From: Pseudomonadota bacterium | GTDB lineage: Bacteria; Desulfobacterota; Desulfovibrionia; Desulfovibrionales; Desulfovibrionaceae | Assembly (NCBI GenBank): GCA_023433925.1 | Contig: JAEYTO010000041.1 | Coordinates: 1-64,000, forward strand | Reading direction: 5' to 3' | DNA: 64,000 bases | In this document: positions 9,335-16,948 of the stretch, one piece after another | Position numbering within the stretch: position 1 is the stretch's first letter | Layout: each line of letters starts with the position of its first letter | Notes under the pieces: model-generated | Seen by the model: the letters and a program-made list of their open reading frames with translations, nothing else | What the model was told of the DNA's origin: nothing | Database searches by the model: none | Made by a program: the position numbers and the translations under genes

Positions 9335-10327
9335 ATGCCGACTCCCAGGCCAAAAGACGAGATCCGTCGGAACATGCTCGCCAGCATGATCCTCGTGCGC
9401 GCCTTCGAAGACAGGCTGTCCCGGCTCGCCGCCGACAAGGAAGGCGTCCTGGGCATGCAGATACTGGCCACGGGCCAGGAGGCCGCGGCCGTGGCCACGG
9501 TCAAGGCCCTGCGGCCCGAGGACGTCATCGTCTCCAACCACCGCAGCCACGGGCACCTGCTGGCCAAAGGCGCGGACCCCAAGATGCTCATGGCCGAGAT
9601 CATGGGCAAGGCCACGGGCGTGAACAAGGGCAAGTCAGGCACCCTGCATCTCATTGTGCCCGAGGTGAACGCGCTCATGACCAGCACCGTGGTCGGGGCC
9701 GGGCCGACCATGGCCGCCGGCGCGGCCTTCGCCCAGCAGTACAGGGGCGAGAAGGCCATCACCGTGGTCTATTTCGGCGACGGCGCGGCGGCCGAGGGCA
9801 ACGTGCACGAAGCCATGAACCTGGCCGGCGTATGGAAGCTCCCGATCCTGTTCGTGTGCGAGAACAACTGCTGGGCCGGCGCCCAGGCCCTCAAGGAGCA
9901 CTGCGCCGTGGGCAACATCGCCGTGCGCGCGGCGTCCTACGGCATGCCGGGCAAGCTCGTGGACGGCAACGACGCCGACGAGGTCTTCAACGTGACGGCC
10001 GAGCTGGTCGAGCACTGCCGCGGCGGCAAGGGACCGGCGCTCCTGGAGGCCTACACCTACCGCATGCGCGGTCACGGCGAGCACGATCACCAGCACTACG
10101 TGGACAAGGCAGAGCTTGAATTGTGGGCCGCCAAGGACCCCATCCGCATGTATGTCGCGCGGCTCGCGGAGGACGGGCTCATCAAGGAAGCTGATGCGCA
10201 AGCCATGGAGGAGGATGCCCGCCGCGTAGTGGAAGAGGCCGTGCGCTTCGCCGCCGAGAGCCCCTTCCCCGCGCCCGAGGCCGCTGTCGAGGATGTCTGG
10301 GTCCAGAGCCCGTGGGCCGGGCGCTAA
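9335..10327 (+). CDS. ThDP-dependent 2-oxoacid/acetoin dehydrogenase E1, alpha subunit
   Basis: Alpha subunit of a heterotetrameric E1 of the pyruvate/branched-chain 2-oxoacid/acetoin dehydrogenase type. The ThDP-binding motif runs from GDGAAAEGNVHEAMN to LPILFVCENN. Substrate-loop blocks VSNHRSHGHLLAKG and GKSGTLHL are also clear. A strong ribosome site (AAAGGAGGACTCA) fixes the start. The beta subunit follows after 12 bp. No lipoyl E2 or E3 gene is adjacent, so either partners are encoded elsewhere or the pair works with another acceptor. The substrate cannot be decided by eye; acetoin, pyruvate and branched-chain oxoacids are all possible. Confidence 0.85.
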   Translation: MPTPRPKDEIRRNMLASMILVRAFEDRLSRLAADKEGVLGMQILATGQEAAAVATVKALRPEDVIVSNHRSHGHLLAKGADPKMLMAEIMGKATGVNKGKSGTLHLIVPEVNALMTSTVVGAGPTMAAGAAFAQQYRGEKAITVVYFGDGAAAEGNVHEAMNLAGVWKLPILFVCENNCWAGAQALKEHCAVGNIAVRAASYGMPGKLVDGNDADEVFNVTAELVEHCRGGKGPALLEAYTYRMRGHGEHDHQHYVDKAELELWAAKDPIRMYVARLAEDGLIKEADAQAMEEDARRVVEEAVRFAAESPFPAPEAAVEDVWVQSPWAGR

Positions 10328-10339
10328 AGGAGGCCACAC

Positions 10340-11320
10340 ATGCGCGAAATACATACTGGAATCGCTGTCCGCGAGGCGCTGACCCTGGCCATGGAGGCCG
10401 ACGAGCGCGTGTTCATCGCCGGCGAGGGCGTGGGGGTATCCATCCACGACAGCCCGCTCATGCCCACCCATGGCTTGCTGGAGAAGTTCGGCCCCAGGCG
10501 GGTCAAGGACACGCCCGTGAGCGAAGCGGCCATCGCCGGCCTGGCCGTGGGCGCGGCCAACCTGGGCCTTTTGCCCGTGGTCGAGATCATGTTCTTCCCG
10601 TTCATGACGTTGGCCTCGGACATGCTCGTGAACCACGCGGCCAAGCTGCGCTACTTGAGCGGCGGCAAGTCGAGCTTTCCGCTCACGGTGCGCGTCAAGA
10701 CCGGCATCGGCTTCCAGGCTGGCTGCCAGCATTGCCACCCGCTGGAGGCCTGGATGGCGCACATTCCGGGCTTGAAGGTCGTCTATGGCTCCACTCCCGC
10801 TGATATGAAAGGCCTGCTCCTGTCGGCCATATTCGATCCCGACCCGGTCATCGTCATCGAGGAAATGGGCCTGTACTTCATGAAGGGCGACGCGCCCGAG
10901 GGCGACGTAAGGGTTCCGCTCGGCAAGGCGCGGCTGGTCAAGCCCGGCAGGGACGTGACCATCGTGGCCTATGGGTCGGCCGTGTACACGGCGCTCCAGG
11001 CCGCGGGGCAGCTTGAGGGCGAGGGAATCTCGGCCGAGGTGATCGACTTGCGGAGCCTGGTCCCGCTGGACAAGGCGGCAGTACTGGAGTCCGTGCGGAA
11101 GACCGGAAGGCTGGTCACGGTCCACGACGCGAACAAGTTCTGCGGCTTCGGGGCCGAGCTAGCCGCCATGGTCGCGGAGGAGGCCTTCGACAGCCTGAAA
11201 GCGCCTGTGAGGAGAGTCGCCGCACCGGAAGCGCCCGTGCCGTTCACGCCGCCGCAGGAAAAATTCTATAAGCCCGATGCGGGGAAGGTGATCGGGGCGG
11301 TGAAGTCGATCATGAAGTAG
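10340..11320 (+). CDS. ThDP-dependent 2-oxoacid/acetoin dehydrogenase E1, beta subunit
   Basis: Partner of the preceding alpha subunit. Conserved blocks of the transketolase-like pyrimidine domain include DERVFIAGEGVG, DTPVSEAAIAGLAVGAA and MTLASDMLVNHAAKL. The C-terminal transketolase domain carries DVTIVAYGSAVYTALQAA and VIDLRSLVPLDK. The start has AAAGGAGGCCACAC in front. The length of 326 aa is standard. The gene ends close to a hairpin at 11340-11357, which closes a two-gene transcript without E2 or E3. Confidence 0.87.
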   Translation: MREIHTGIAVREALTLAMEADERVFIAGEGVGVSIHDSPLMPTHGLLEKFGPRRVKDTPVSEAAIAGLAVGAANLGLLPVVEIMFFPFMTLASDMLVNHAAKLRYLSGGKSSFPLTVRVKTGIGFQAGCQHCHPLEAWMAHIPGLKVVYGSTPADMKGLLLSAIFDPDPVIVIEEMGLYFMKGDAPEGDVRVPLGKARLVKPGRDVTIVAYGSAVYTALQAAGQLEGEGISAEVIDLRSLVPLDKAAVLESVRKTGRLVTVHDANKFCGFGAELAAMVAEEAFDSLKAPVRRVAAPEAPVPFTPPQEKFYKPDAGKVIGAVKSIMK

Positions 11321-11339
11321 TTAAAGTAGTGAAAAATGG

Positions 11340-11357
11340 GGAGGGCGAAAGCCCTCC
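11340..11357. terminator. Hairpin between convergent E1 beta and TPR genes
   Basis: GGAGGGC-GAAA-GCCCTCC is a stable tetraloop hairpin. On the plus strand only TCTGCTTG follows. On the minus strand it is followed by CCATTTTTCAC, so it may work mainly for the opposite transcript. Confidence 0.5.
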
Positions 11358-11384
11358 TCTGCTTGAGGGCTGCAAAACAGGCAT

Positions 11385-11523
11385 TAACACTACTGTGTCA
11401 CAAATCTAACCCGAATTGCAGATGAGCCAATTCATGGCTAATCCGATCGGCGAGCTTCCGTACCCCGACCCGATTTTCATGAGGATCTTCGACGGTTAAA
11501 GTTTTTGTGCACAGTAGTATTAG
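11385..11523. repeat. Possible MITE-like element with about 18-bp inverted ends
   Basis: The left end ACACTACTGTGTCACAAA is matched in inverted orientation by the right end TTTTTGTGCACAGTAGTAT, with one small indel. About 100 bp lie between them, with no transposase gene. Base composition is more AT-rich than the flanking genes. Only one copy is present here, so identification as a mobile-element remnant is tentative. Confidence 0.4.
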
Positions 11524-11610
11524 GTATCAAATACCGCAACCCTGGATAAGACGCCATATCGGCATACCAATGGCGCTACTGCGTAGCCAAATAATAGTCG
11601 GAATTTATGG

Positions 11611-12651
11611 CTACCCCTTTTTCAACTTGCTGGTACGCCGTTTCGGCTTCCTCTCGGGAAGAAGTCGCTCTCCCGCCGCGACAAGAAAAATTCCGACTGT
11701 CTCGTGCGCCATGATAACCGGGGCATAGGCAATAATGCAGAGATGGGCCTCTTCCTTTCCGCCTGGTGAATACGTCATGGGCAGGCCCGTCGGAAACTTC
11801 TTCCTGCCGGAGAGATAGGCCAGGACATGCGGATTGATTTCATGCGCTTCTTTCAAAGCTTCCACTGCTCCCTCAAGGTCGCCGGAAAGGAAGCGCTCAA
11901 TCACGCTGCCGAACGCATGAATGGCTGTGTAGTCTTTCTCATAGCGCGCTAAAAGGCGGCGCGCATTCTCCAGCCTGAATTTTTCCAGGTACATGGGCAG
12001 CAGCCGGTCCCGCACGCCCTGATTGTCGTTCGGGTTGAGATCAAGCATAATCTCGGCTTCGGCAATGGCTTCATCGAGTCGCTCATCTTCGTAAAGAAGA
12101 TCAAGAAGCTCCATCCGGGCCCGCATGTATGGCCGCGTTTCCACGCTGCCCCAGAACGCCCCCTTATTCTCGGCCATGAACTCCGGCCCGAAAGCCTCCT
12201 CGGCATCGACGATGATCCGGCGAACCTCGGCGATGGCATCATCCTGGGTCCCTGGCGTTATGGCCACCTGAATCAGCCGGGCGTCGATATTGCCGGGGTC
12301 TAGCTCCAGAGCCTTTTCAGCAAGCTCCAGGGCTTTCTCTGGGGAATCCGCACTGTCGGCTGCCGCCGCAAGCGCCATGGCCTGCTCATGGGGGTCCGAG
12401 TCAAGCCCCGCAATCCTGGTGATCTCTTCCAGAGGCCTGCCTACGATGTGTTCGTTGAGGAAGGCCTGCAACTCATCCGGGCTCTCGAATCCCTTGTCGC
12501 TGGCGATCCTGTCGATGGCCCGGAAGAGCATTTCAGTGGGTTTGATGCCGGATGAGGGGTTCGATAATCTTTCCTGCTGCATGGCTTGTCCCTTGGACAA
12601 CGCAGCCTTGCTCCCCTTTTCCGATTTTCCTCCGAATTTCTTTCGTGGCAT
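11611..12651 (-). CDS. Tetratricopeptide-repeat protein (ST7-like segment), function unknown
   Basis: A 346-aa soluble protein without signal peptide. TPR-type helices run through the middle, for example KALELAEKALELDPGNIDA (about residues 105-125) and LDEAIAEAEIMLDLNPND (about 195-215). Between them lies a block with NKGAFWG and ETRPYMRARMEL, which resembles the ST7-type repeat region found in some bacterial TPR proteins. The N-terminus is Lys/Ser-rich and the C-terminal tail strongly basic (ERKPKRRTSKLKKG). GAGGTGGTCCC precedes the ATG. The gene is more AT-rich than its neighbours, which could reflect transfer. No enzymatic motif was seen; a protein-protein scaffold is the safest reading. 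Confidence 0.7.
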   Translation of the reverse strand: MPRKKFGGKSEKGSKAALSKGQAMQQERLSNPSSGIKPTEMLFRAIDRIASDKGFESPDELQAFLNEHIVGRPLEEITRIAGLDSDPHEQAMALAAAADSADSPEKALELAEKALELDPGNIDARLIQVAITPGTQDDAIAEVRRIIVDAEEAFGPEFMAENKGAFWGSVETRPYMRARMELLDLLYEDERLDEAIAEAEIMLDLNPNDNQGVRDRLLPMYLEKFRLENARRLLARYEKDYTAIHAFGSVIERFLSGDLEGAVEALKEAHEINPHVLAYLSGRKKFPTGLPMTYSPGGKEEAHLCIIAYAPVIMAHETVGIFLVAAGERLLPERKPKRRTSKLKKG

Positions 12652-12872
12652 GGGACCACCTCAATTTTTCTTTGTCTTCTTCTCCTCATCGGAAGCAATC
12701 TTGATGACTTACGATTCACTCGCTTGCGCCTTGCGGCTATACTTCCTGATATCTGATAATCGGCTATAAGAGAAGCCTCAAGCCCTCGACCTCCCCGCCC
12801 AGCCGTCCTATGCTCGCAACCTGGGGGAGCCATCCACGAACCAGGGGGAACACGCACGCAAAGGAGCACGTC

Positions 12873-13760
12873 ATGGCCAACCACCATACGCTGACCATCC
12901 CCGCGCCCAAGGGCGTCGTCCCGGACTTCTCCCGCGGCTCGGTCTTCTTCGTGGGCACGGCCATGGTCATCATCAAGTACGCGGGCTTCACCATCCTGAC
13001 CGACCCGAACTTCCTCCACGCCGACGACCACGCGCACCTGGGCTACGGGCTGACCTCCAAGCGGCTGACCAACCCGGCCGTGGAGATCGGGAACCTGCCG
13101 CTGGACCTCTGCCTGCTCTCGCACTTCCATGGCGACCACTTCGATCACATCGCGGCCGAGCGCCTGGACAAGAGCCTGCCCGTGGTCACCACGCCGCACG
13201 CGGCCAAGGCCCTTCAGGGCAAGGGCTTCCGCAACACGCACAGCCTGGACACCTGGGATTCCATCGACATCGTCAAGGGCGGGGAAAGGCTGCTCGTCAC
13301 GTCCATGCCCGGCAGGCACGCGCCCGGCCCGCTGGCCGCCCTGCTCCCGCCGGTCATGGGCAGCATGCTCGAATTCGGCGACGCGGAGGGCAAGATCCTC
13401 TACCGCATGTACATCTCGGGCGACACGCTGCTCATCGATGAACTCAAGGAAATCCCCAGGCGCTTCCCGGACATCTACCTGGGTTTGTTCCATCTGGGCG
13501 GGACGAAGATCCTGGGCCTGCTCACCGTGACCATGGACGCCAAGCAGGGCGTGCAGGCCGTGCGCCTGATCCACCCCAAGGCGGCCATTCCCATCCACTA
13601 CAACGACTACACGGTCTTCAAGTCGCCGCTGGAGGATTTCAAGCGGGCCATGAACGAGGCGCGGCTGCCCGTGGAGATGGTCTACCTGGAGCACGGCGAG
13701 GCCTACGAGTTCGAGGCGCCAGGCATGCAGACCAAGCTGCGTGCGGTAGGTGAAAGCTAG
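12873..13760 (+). CDS. Metal-dependent hydrolase of the UPF0173/UlaG-like metallo-beta-lactamase fold
   Basis: The metal-binding signature LSHFHGDHFDH (HxHxDH) is intact near residue 90. Further candidate ligands are in MPGRHAPG, ISGDTLL (Asp) and AAIPIHYNDY (His). The first block, VFFVGTAMVIIKYAGFTILTDP, is the usual N-terminal beta-sandwich of UlaG-like hydrolases. The start is the ATG of MANHHTLTI, preceded by AAAGGAGCACGTC, giving 295 aa. The substrate is unknown; the family includes lactonases and phosphoesterases. The gene is monocistronic, with a GC-rich hairpin just after it. Confidence 0.8.
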   Translation: MANHHTLTIPAPKGVVPDFSRGSVFFVGTAMVIIKYAGFTILTDPNFLHADDHAHLGYGLTSKRLTNPAVEIGNLPLDLCLLSHFHGDHFDHIAAERLDKSLPVVTTPHAAKALQGKGFRNTHSLDTWDSIDIVKGGERLLVTSMPGRHAPGPLAALLPPVMGSMLEFGDAEGKILYRMYISGDTLLIDELKEIPRRFPDIYLGLFHLGGTKILGLLTVTMDAKQGVQAVRLIHPKAAIPIHYNDYTVFKSPLEDFKRAMNEARLPVEMVYLEHGEAYEFEAPGMQTKLRAVGES

Positions 13761-13769
13761 GAAGATCAG

Positions 13770-13793
13770 CGGCCCCGGCCAGGACCGGGGCCG
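13770..13793 (+). terminator. Hairpin downstream of the UlaG-like hydrolase
   Basis: CGGCCCCGG pairs with CCGGGGCCG around a short loop. Only TTC follows instead of a T-run. It lies between convergent genes and could act on either strand. Confidence 0.5.
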
Positions 13794-13839
13794 TTCAGCG
13801 AAACCAACATGACAGTCGATCTCGCTAGCTATCCGTCGC

Positions 13840-14676
13840 CTAGAGATCCACGATGGTGACTTCGGCGGGATCGATGGCGCGGCCCAGGAAGATGCTGCCC
13901 ACGCGCGCGAATCGCTCGCGCCCGTCCGTGGCGAAGAAATACGTCTTCGCGTCCGGCCGGTCCGGCTCCGGATGGCCCAGCTCATGACGCATGAGCAGTT
14001 CCCGCACTTCCTGGGCAGTGGTCACGGCCGAGTCGATGACCGTCACCTCTTCCCCCGCCACCTTGGCGATGGCCCCGGCCAGCATCGGAAAATGCGTGCA
14101 GCCGAGCACCAGACTCGTGGGCGGCTCGTCTCCGAAGCGCGCGAACAAGGGGTCCAGGTAGCGTTTCACGATGCCTTCCACCAGCGGCCCATCGGTCCAG
14201 CCCTCTTCGGCCAGCGCCACGAAGAGCGAGCAGGCCGCCGCCTCGATGCGCATGTTCGGGCACAACTCCCGGATTGCAGCCTGGTAGGCCCCGCCCTGCA
14301 CCGTGCTTTCCGTGGCCATGACCGCGATGCGGCCGTTGGTGTTGAGGGCGCAGCCGGCCCTGGCCCCCGGCCGCACCACGCCCACCACCGGAATGCCTGG
14401 ATACGCCTCCGCCAACTCCGGCAGCGCCGCCGCCGTGGCCGTGTTGCAGGCCACCACCAGCAGCTTCACGCCTTGCGCCACCAGATGCCGCGAGCTTTGC
14501 AGCGCATAGCGCACCACCGATTCACGGCTCTTGGTGCCGTACGGCAGCCGGGCCGTGTCGCCCAAGTAGCTGAAATCCTCGCCCGGCAGCAGCTCGCGCA
14601 GGGCCCGCAATACCGTCAGCCCGCCCACGCCGGAGTCGAATACCCCGATGGGCAGGCGGTTGTTGTTCGCATTCAT
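13840..14676 (-). CDS. murI: Glutamate racemase
   Basis: Cofactor-independent racemase that supplies D-glutamate for peptidoglycan. Both catalytic cysteines are present, in VVACNTATAAALPE (about residue 75) and LVLGCTHFPML (about residue 185). The N-terminal IGVFDSGVGGLTVLRAL and the SYLGDTARLPYGTKS block are diagnostic. Two starts compete: GTG at 14688 and the ATG chosen here, which gives 278 aa; neither has a clear ribosome site. The upstream gene on the same strand ends about 140 bp away. Confidence 0.93.
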   Translation of the reverse strand: MNANNNRLPIGVFDSGVGGLTVLRALRELLPGEDFSYLGDTARLPYGTKSRESVVRYALQSSRHLVAQGVKLLVVACNTATAAALPELAEAYPGIPVVGVVRPGARAGCALNTNGRIAVMATESTVQGGAYQAAIRELCPNMRIEAAACSLFVALAEEGWTDGPLVEGIVKRYLDPLFARFGDEPPTSLVLGCTHFPMLAGAIAKVAGEEVTVIDSAVTTAQEVRELLMRHELGHPEPDRPDAKTYFFATDGRERFARVGSIFLGRAIDPAEVTIVDL

Positions 14677-14817
14677 GGGCGTGGTCACTATGCCCGGCGC
14701 GCGGGGATGTCCAGTCGAGAGAGATTGAAAAGCCGGGGCGGCTTTTCAGCAATCCGACAAGGCGGGCGGGGCCGGTCTCGCGCACGGCCCCGCCTGCGGG
14801 AAAGGGCTTGGCGGGCC

Positions 14818-16563
14818 TCAGTGCGTCTTGATTCCCGCATCGTAGTACTTGCCCACGCCATACTCGGCGCGGCGGAAGAACTTCTCCGAACTCGGACCGA
14901 TGATCTGAAGCTCGGGATGGCGCTTCTGCATGTCCAGGGCGATGCGCATCTCCTGCGTGCAGCCCGTGGAAAAGGTCGAATCCTTGCCCGACCACATGGG
15001 AGGCACCTTCTTGCCCATGAGCGCGAAGCTGTCCTCCACGTCCTCCACGGTCTGGAAGCGCCATACGTCGAGCAGGCCGCAGCGTTGCACGCGCTCCCAC
15101 ATGAACATGAGGTCGTCGCCGTCCATGCCCTCCTCGAAGTGCTCGGCCGGATTGATGATGAAGGTGTTGTCCAGCTTGGAGCGCAGGTGCTGCACAAAGG
15201 TATCGACCAGACGGATGGCGGTCTTGGTCTGGCCGGGGATGGAGCCGATGACGGCCGAGTAGAACATGACGGTCTTGCCTTGGCTCTTGGCCTCGCGCAT
15301 GGCCGCGATGATCCGGTTGGCCTTGCCCAGCAGGTCGGCCTCGGTGAACTTGCGCACCGAGCGCGCCCGCGTCTTGCAGTACAGGCGGAACTTGCCGTCG
15401 CCGTCCCGGTGGAAGCTGGCTATGTCGCGCGTGAACTCGTGGCTGCACTGGATGAGGTTCTGGTAGTTGCGGCCGCCCTTGGCCAGCACGATATCGCACT
15501 CCTTCCAGGCACGGGCGAAGGTCACGCTCGTCTTGTAAAAATTGAGATGCTCGCGCGTGCCGTCGGAGATGACCAGGAAGCGATGCTCGCGCAGGAGTTG
15601 GAGCAAGCCTCGCTTGTTGATGGCGTTGTCTTCCAGGATATGCGCCCCGCGGATGAGCTCCTTGAGCACCGGGTCGCTGTCCAGGTCCCAGATGGTCGGC
15701 GTGGCGAAGAAGAATCCTTCCTTGAGCGCCAGCACGACCTGATGGCCCATGCGCAGAAGCCTGCGGATGATGGCCAGGTCGAACACAAAGCCGCCGCTCG
15801 TGTCGGGCAGATAGAGGATTTTCTTGGGCTCGTCCTCGTCGGCGCCGAGCAAAAGCCGCAGGTGCGAGCACTCGCCGCAGGGCTTGAGCAGCTCCTGCTC
15901 CACGTCGAGCTGCGACGGCGAGGCGTCCTCCCACAAGGTGTTCATGGTGGACAGGTACAGGAGCCGCTTGAGCTCCACGAAGTCCAGGTCGCCGCGCAGC
16001 TCGCGCGTATCCGTGCACACGGCCAGCTCCGGCGGGCAGGCGTGGATGAGCTTGTCCGTGCCCGACCTGCGCAGGAAAGCCAAGGCGCGCTGGTTCTCGC
16101 GCTGCTTGCGCTCCTCGTAGGGGTCCTCCTGGGCGAGCTGGGTCAGCGCGATGCTCACCAGCCGCTTGACGAGGCGAGACGGGATCATGATGCGCGAGGC
16201 CAGATGGTGCCTGAAACGGAAACGGCAGTACTGTAAGATGCGCTGCTGGTTGTACCTGTCCAGGCCGCGGTGGCGCACCAGACGAACGATGAAGCGCCAC
16301 GCGCGGTTGTACTCGTGGATGAGCTCCTTTGGCGGCGTCTTCTGCATGAGCAGGCGCAAGGTCTCGTCCGAGCAAGGAAAGAAGACTTGATCCTCGCCCA
16401 GGGAGACCATGAAGCGAAGCTGCTCGTCCGGGGCGACCTTCTCGGGGTTGAGCAGGTGCTCCAGGTTGTTCTCGGTCTTGAAATGGTGGATCCATGCGTC
16501 GAGGTGGGGGTCCTTGCCCCGGCGCACGTCCTTGGCCAGCGAAATCTGCAAAGGCCCTGTCAT
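14818..16563 (-). CDS. DUF89/ARMT1-like domain protein
   Basis: A 581-aa soluble protein. The C-terminal half resembles the DUF89 damage-control phosphatase/ARMT1 fold: LPDTSGGFVFDLAIIRRLL, an ILEDNAINKRGL segment, VISDGT, and DIVLAKGGRNYQNLIQ, which parallels the family's metal- and phosphate-binding loop. The N-terminal half is helical and basic with no assigned domain. Known family members remove phosphate from damaged sugar-phosphates or other metabolites, but the substrate here cannot be inferred. The ATG of MTGPLQISLAKD has GGAG 9 nt upstream; the open frame extends 22 codons further without good support. It precedes murI on the same strand. Confidence 0.6.
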   Translation of the reverse strand: MTGPLQISLAKDVRRGKDPHLDAWIHHFKTENNLEHLLNPEKVAPDEQLRFMVSLGEDQVFFPCSDETLRLLMQKTPPKELIHEYNRAWRFIVRLVRHRGLDRYNQQRILQYCRFRFRHHLASRIMIPSRLVKRLVSIALTQLAQEDPYEERKQRENQRALAFLRRSGTDKLIHACPPELAVCTDTRELRGDLDFVELKRLLYLSTMNTLWEDASPSQLDVEQELLKPCGECSHLRLLLGADEDEPKKILYLPDTSGGFVFDLAIIRRLLRMGHQVVLALKEGFFFATPTIWDLDSDPVLKELIRGAHILEDNAINKRGLLQLLREHRFLVISDGTREHLNFYKTSVTFARAWKECDIVLAKGGRNYQNLIQCSHEFTRDIASFHRDGDGKFRLYCKTRARSVRKFTEADLLGKANRIIAAMREAKSQGKTVMFYSAVIGSIPGQTKTAIRLVDTFVQHLRSKLDNTFIINPAEHFEEGMDGDDLMFMWERVQRCGLLDVWRFQTVEDVEDSFALMGKKVPPMWSGKDSTFSTGCTQEMRIALDMQKRHPELQIIGPSSEKFFRRAEYGVGKYYDAGIKTH

Positions 16564-16948
16564 GGCATCGAACTCCGGCGATGTTATGGCGATGGACGCA
16601 ACCCCGTGCGGGAGCGGGGCGACTTGCACATCGCGTCATGGAATGGATAGCTGTGAACGAGTCGACTGCTTGACTATCATGAATTACGGCGGGGCGGTAG
16701 TCGAAAGCCAGTGGGTGGGCCGCCTGAAAGGGGCGACGGACTTGCCCTGCCGTGCACCAAGCGGATTTCGCTGGCGCCATGACTTGTGCCGATATTGGAA
16801 ACTGATGGACGAGTTTCCAGCCAGGCCGCCGTGCCGGCCCGCAAGGCCGGCGAAGCGCAACCGGGCCAAGGGAATGGAAATGAAACCGCCCGCGAATCGA
16901 AACAATTCGATCCGCGGGCGGTCTTGCTTCGCATGATGGCGGATCGAA
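16564..16948. other. Intergenic region with the chemoreceptor terminator
   Basis: No credible gene lies in these 385 bp. The strong hairpin at 16886-16921 is described separately. A second GC-rich inverted pair (GCCGGCCCGCAAGGCCGGC) lies near 16832. The sequence upstream of the DUF89-like start shows no convincing promoter by eye. Confidence 0.4.
16886..16921 (-). terminator. Terminator of the chemoreceptor gene
   Basis: A 16-nt arm CCGCCCGCGAATCGAA pairs with TTCGATCCGCGGGCGG, with one mismatch and a four-base loop. Read on the minus strand it is followed by TTTCATTTCC. It sits 27 bp past the chemoreceptor stop codon. Confidence 0.7.

Noticed and set aside
11507..11728. Small plus-strand open frame of 73 aa
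   Set aside because: It starts in an inverted-repeat end and runs antisense to the TPR gene; no ribosome site.
13972..16236. A 754-aa plus-strand open frame opposite murI and the DUF89-like gene
   Set aside because: Antisense shadow; protein is rich in His/Ala/Leu repeats and has no ribosome site or motif.
14522..16780. A 752-aa minus-strand open frame
   Set aside because: It overlaps the DUF89-like and murI genes in another frame; its Arg/Pro/Ala-rich protein has no family motif and is a GC-bias shadow.
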